Shown one piece after another: positions 62,010-64,000 of a DNA stretch of 64,000 bases. The notes below the pieces were generated by a model. That model had not been told where the DNA came from, did not search any database, and worked only from the letters and a program-made list of their open reading frames with translations. Source of the DNA: Bacillus sp. (in: firmicutes) (GTDB lineage: Bacteria > Bacillota > Bacilli > Bacillales > JACDOC01); NCBI GenBank assembly GCA_017656295.1, contig JACDOC010000011.1:1-64000 (forward strand), given 5' to 3'. The stretch's first letter is position 1. Each line of letters begins with the position of its first letter. The position numbers and the translations under genes are program-made.

Positions 62010-62069
62010 ATAACGTAAAAATAACGTTATGTTAAATTTATATTATCAACCAAACATTCTGAAAGTCAA
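62010..62069 (-). promoter_or_regulatory. Promoter and palindromic operator of the ABC operon (site A)
   Basis: Minus strand TTGACT (62064-62069) with a -10 at GATAAT (62042-62047, 16-nt spacer) or TAATAT (62040-62045, 18-nt spacer). Directly downstream, at the expected start of transcription, is the perfect inverted repeat ATAACGT-N7-ACGTTAT (62010-62030). Confidence 0.65.
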
Positions 62070-62173
62070 TAATTTTCTAAAAATTTAATGAGTATAAAAC
62101 TGATGAACAGAACGAATCGAATCGCCTCCTATTGTCTTCTCTTACGTACATTTAAGACGAGAGAACGACGTGT

Positions 62174-63151
62174 TCACGACAATTGGTCATTCCCTTGTAA
62201 TGAATGAAATACATGATATAAATTCGTTGCTTTCTCCTTTGCTTCCTGCATAATGGTTTCAAGTAATTGTTTGACAGATGGCAAGTCGTTTATTAGACCA
62301 GAAATTTGTCCAGCATTGACAAATCCTTCTTCAAAATTTCCAGACAACGCCCCTAATCGATGATGATCTTCTGATGTATGTTCATTAAATTGCTCTAATG
62401 AAATCCCGCTTTTTTCGAACTCCAGTAATTTTTCTGCATATGGAGTTTTCATAATTCGTCGAACCCTTCCAACAGAGCGTCCTACAATAACCGTTTCATG
62501 TTCATTCGCATCTATGATTAGATTTTTATATTTTTCATGAAATGGAGCTTCTATTGTAGCAATAAATCGAGTTCCCATTTGAACTCCTTGGGCGCCAAGA
62601 GCAAATGCCGCCAATAAACCATATCCATCACCGATTCCACCAGCAGCGACGACTGGAACACCAACTGCCTTAACAATTTGAGGAACTAAAGTCATTGTCG
62701 TAAGCTCAAGGTTCGAATTAATACCAGCTGCTTCATAACCTTCCGCCACAATGATATCGGCACCTGCTTCTTCAGCTTTTTTAGCATGCTTCACAGAAGC
62801 CGTTACAGTGATCACTTTGATCCCTTCTTCGTGACAAGTAGGAATATATGGTGCTGGGTTTCCTGCTGAAAACGAAACAACAGGTACTTGATGTTTTAAC
62901 ACAAGTGAAAAAATTTCTTTAAAATTCGGTGTGACACTGATAGGAATATTCACTGCAAAAGGTTTATTTGTCTTTTTTTTCGTTTCAATAATCAAATGTT
63001 CCACTTCATCCGGTGACATCGTCCCTGCTCCAATCGTACCTAATCCACCTGCTTCAGAAATCGCACTTGTTAGTTGTGAGTTACTTATATTTCCCATTCC
63101 TCCTTGAATAATTGGATATTGAATGTTTAATAAAGAACAAACATGATTCAT
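62174..63151 (-). CDS. Nitronate monooxygenase-family flavoprotein
   Basis: A 325-aa FMN TIM-barrel protein of the nitronate monooxygenase / 2-nitropropane dioxygenase family. Visible are PIIQGGMGNISNSQLTSAIS, GAGTMSPDE, VAEGYEAAGIN and the phosphate-binding AAGGIGDGYGLLAAFALGAQGVQ plus GTRFIAT. It may detoxify propionate-3-nitronate or act on other substrates; FabK-type enoyl reductase is a less likely alternative. GAGGTGGGG precedes the ATG. It is divergent from the gamma-carbonic anhydrase-like gene. Confidence 0.85.
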   Translation of the reverse strand: MNHVCSLLNIQYPIIQGGMGNISNSQLTSAISEAGGLGTIGAGTMSPDEVEHLIIETKKKTNKPFAVNIPISVTPNFKEIFSLVLKHQVPVVSFSAGNPAPYIPTCHEEGIKVITVTASVKHAKKAEEAGADIIVAEGYEAAGINSNLELTTMTLVPQIVKAVGVPVVAAGGIGDGYGLLAAFALGAQGVQMGTRFIATIEAPFHEKYKNLIIDANEHETVIVGRSVGRVRRIMKTPYAEKLLEFEKSGISLEQFNEHTSEDHHRLGALSGNFEEGFVNAGQISGLINDLPSVKQLLETIMQEAKEKATNLYHVFHSLQGNDQLS

Positions 63152-63224
63152 TAAATCCCCACCTCGTAAAAAATGTGTTATATTATACTTATCATAAAAT
63201 TAACACAATTTTAGGGGGATGGGA

Positions 63225-63743
63225 ATGATTTATACGTATAATGGGAAAACACCAAAAATCGATGATACCGTTTTTATCGCTCCAGGAGCACATATTATTG
63301 GTGATGTGACGATCGGAAAGGAATCGACGATTTGGTTTAACGCGGTCATCCGTGGAGATGAAGCTCCGATCGTCATTGGGGATCGATGCAGCATCCAAGA
63401 CAATTCAACTTGCCATTTGTATGAAGGATATCCTTTATTGATTGAAGACGAGGTAACCGTAGGCCATAACGTCATTTTACATGGATGTACCATTCGGAAA
63501 CGAACGATCATTGGTATGGGTTCAACTATTTTAGATGGGGCCGAAATCGGTGAAGAATGTATCATTGGGGCCAATACGCTAATACCACCAGGCAAAAAGA
63601 TCCCTCCACGCTCACTCGTCGTAGGGTCTCCAGGACAAGTTGTCCGTGAAATGACGGAAAAAGATTTAGCGTTAATCCAGCTTTCAATAGATTCGTATGT
63701 CCAAAAAGGAAAAGAATATCTGCAACAGTTAGGAAAGAAATAA
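63225..63743 (+). CDS. Gamma-carbonic anhydrase-like left-handed beta-helix protein
   Basis: A 172-aa hexapeptide-repeat protein of the gamma-carbonic anhydrase / PaaY / YrdA family. Repeats such as VTIGKESTIWFNAVIRGD and the metal-ligand histidines in HLYEGYP and VGHNVILHG are present. B. subtilis YtoA is a close match in length and plan. Either carbonic anhydrase or PaaY-type thioesterase activity is possible; a PaaX-family gene follows convergently. The ATG at 63225 has AGGGGGA upstream. Confidence 0.87.
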   Translation: MIYTYNGKTPKIDDTVFIAPGAHIIGDVTIGKESTIWFNAVIRGDEAPIVIGDRCSIQDNSTCHLYEGYPLLIEDEVTVGHNVILHGCTIRKRTIIGMGSTILDGAEIGEECIIGANTLIPPGKKIPPRSLVVGSPGQVVREMTEKDLALIQLSIDSYVQKGKEYLQQLGKK

Positions 63744-63768
63744 ACGGTTCGAATTCGTTTGAAGCAAA

Positions 63769-63797
63769 AGAGCACTGCCTATTTTAGACAGTGCTCT
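63769..63797. terminator. Terminator between gamma-carbonic anhydrase-like gene and PaaX-type gene
   Basis: AGAGCACTG and CAGTGCTCT, perfect 9-bp stem between convergent genes. Confidence 0.75.
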
Positions 63798-64000
63798 CTA
63801 TTCAATAATAAGTGGATGATCGAAAACGTTATAATCTTCGTCCTTTTTTTCCAGCTCGTTTCCGTCCGTAAATACCTCTTCAAAAAAACGGCTTGCCGGT
63901 TTAGCTAATTCTTTGTAATATTCACTAAACAGTGATGCGGCATGGCTACCCATCCATTTGTTTGGAAGTAGTTCTTCAGGAAGTCCAGGATCAACAAATA
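63798..64000 (-). CDS. PaaX-family transcriptional regulator, C-terminal part (cut by window end)
   Basis: The last 66 codons of a minus-strand gene running off the right edge. The peptide reads FVDPGLPEELLPNKWMGSHA... then LFSEYYKELAKPASRFFEEV and ends DHPLIIE. The DPxLPxxLLPxxWxGxxA pattern is characteristic of the PaaX C-terminal domain. PaaX proteins repress phenylacetate degradation genes and respond to phenylacetyl-CoA. The stop at 63798 abuts the terminator. It suggests a phenylacetate cluster beyond the window. Confidence 0.75.
   Translation of the reverse strand, partial: FVDPGLPEELLPNKWMGSHAASLFSEYYKELAKPASRFFEEVFTDGNELEKKDEDYNVFDHPLIIE

Overview
The window is chromosomal DNA of a low-GC, endospore-forming Bacillaceae. 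Evidence is two sporulation-type sensor kinases, a Spo0E-like phosphatase, spore DNA-binding proteins, YheC/YheD-like spore coat ATP-grasp proteins, the bacillithiol transferase FosB, and SAM-I, Mn2+ and T-box riboswitches. Gene order over the first ~23 kb (mhqR, kinD, spo0E, mtnD-B-X-W, mtnE/mtnU, ogt, kinE, ktrD, sspD, rsgI-sigI, ykoY) runs like the Bacillus subtilis chromosome as I remember it. The genus cannot be fixed from the sequence alone.

Layout. 1-4.9 kb: MarR-type regulator, YunD-type metallophosphatase, KinD-like kinase, Spo0E, FosB. 4.9-10.8 kb: methionine salvage, with mtnW-X-B-D behind a SAM-I riboswitch and a MITE-like element lying between mtnB and mtnD; mtnE and mtnU are divergent. 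10.8-16.4 kb: ArsR-DUF2087 regulator, Ogt, KinE-like kinase, B12/radical SAM protein. 16.4-23.2 kb: a gamma-SASP-like locus split over two frames, KtrD, SspD, SigI/RsgI, a secreted DUF5667 protein and YkoY under a yybP-ykoY riboswitch. 23.2-33.7 kb: aldehyde dehydrogenase, acyl-reductase-like SDR and RND exporter; a T-box-controlled NhaC transporter; GNAT; nucleoside transporter; glutathione peroxidase.

33.9-47.8 kb is the most remarkable region: eleven co-directional, mostly overlapping genes. Two tandem MurF-like ligases are followed by PEP mutase fused to a nucleotidyltransferase domain, phosphonopyruvate decarboxylase, and a PntC-type cytidylyltransferase fused to 2-aminoethylphosphonate (AEP) transaminase. 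Then come a Nudix hydrolase, a cytoplasmic NlpC/P60-like protein and four YheC/YheD-family ATP-grasp proteins, two of which look catalytically degenerate. The first part should make AEP and activate it as CMP-AEP; the ligases suggest it is built into a peptide-like or envelope/spore-surface product. SigK-like promoter matches precede both halves, so expression in the sporulating mother cell is a reasonable but unproven idea.

48.3-52.1 kb: MsrAB and a persulfide/sulfurtransfer set (TusA, TusA-rhodanese, DsrE-like, degenerate rhodanese) with four TACC-N6-GGTA CsoR/CstR-type operators. A second copy of the MITE-like element follows. 52.5-58.9 kb: a branched-chain 2-oxoacid dehydrogenase operon with leucine dehydrogenase and a hotdog thioesterase. 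59.0-61.9 kb: an ABC importer whose control region shares a 21-bp palindrome with that operon and also carries a cre site. The right end holds a nitronate monooxygenase, a gamma-carbonic-anhydrase-like protein and the C-terminal end of a PaaX-family regulator, cut by the window edge.
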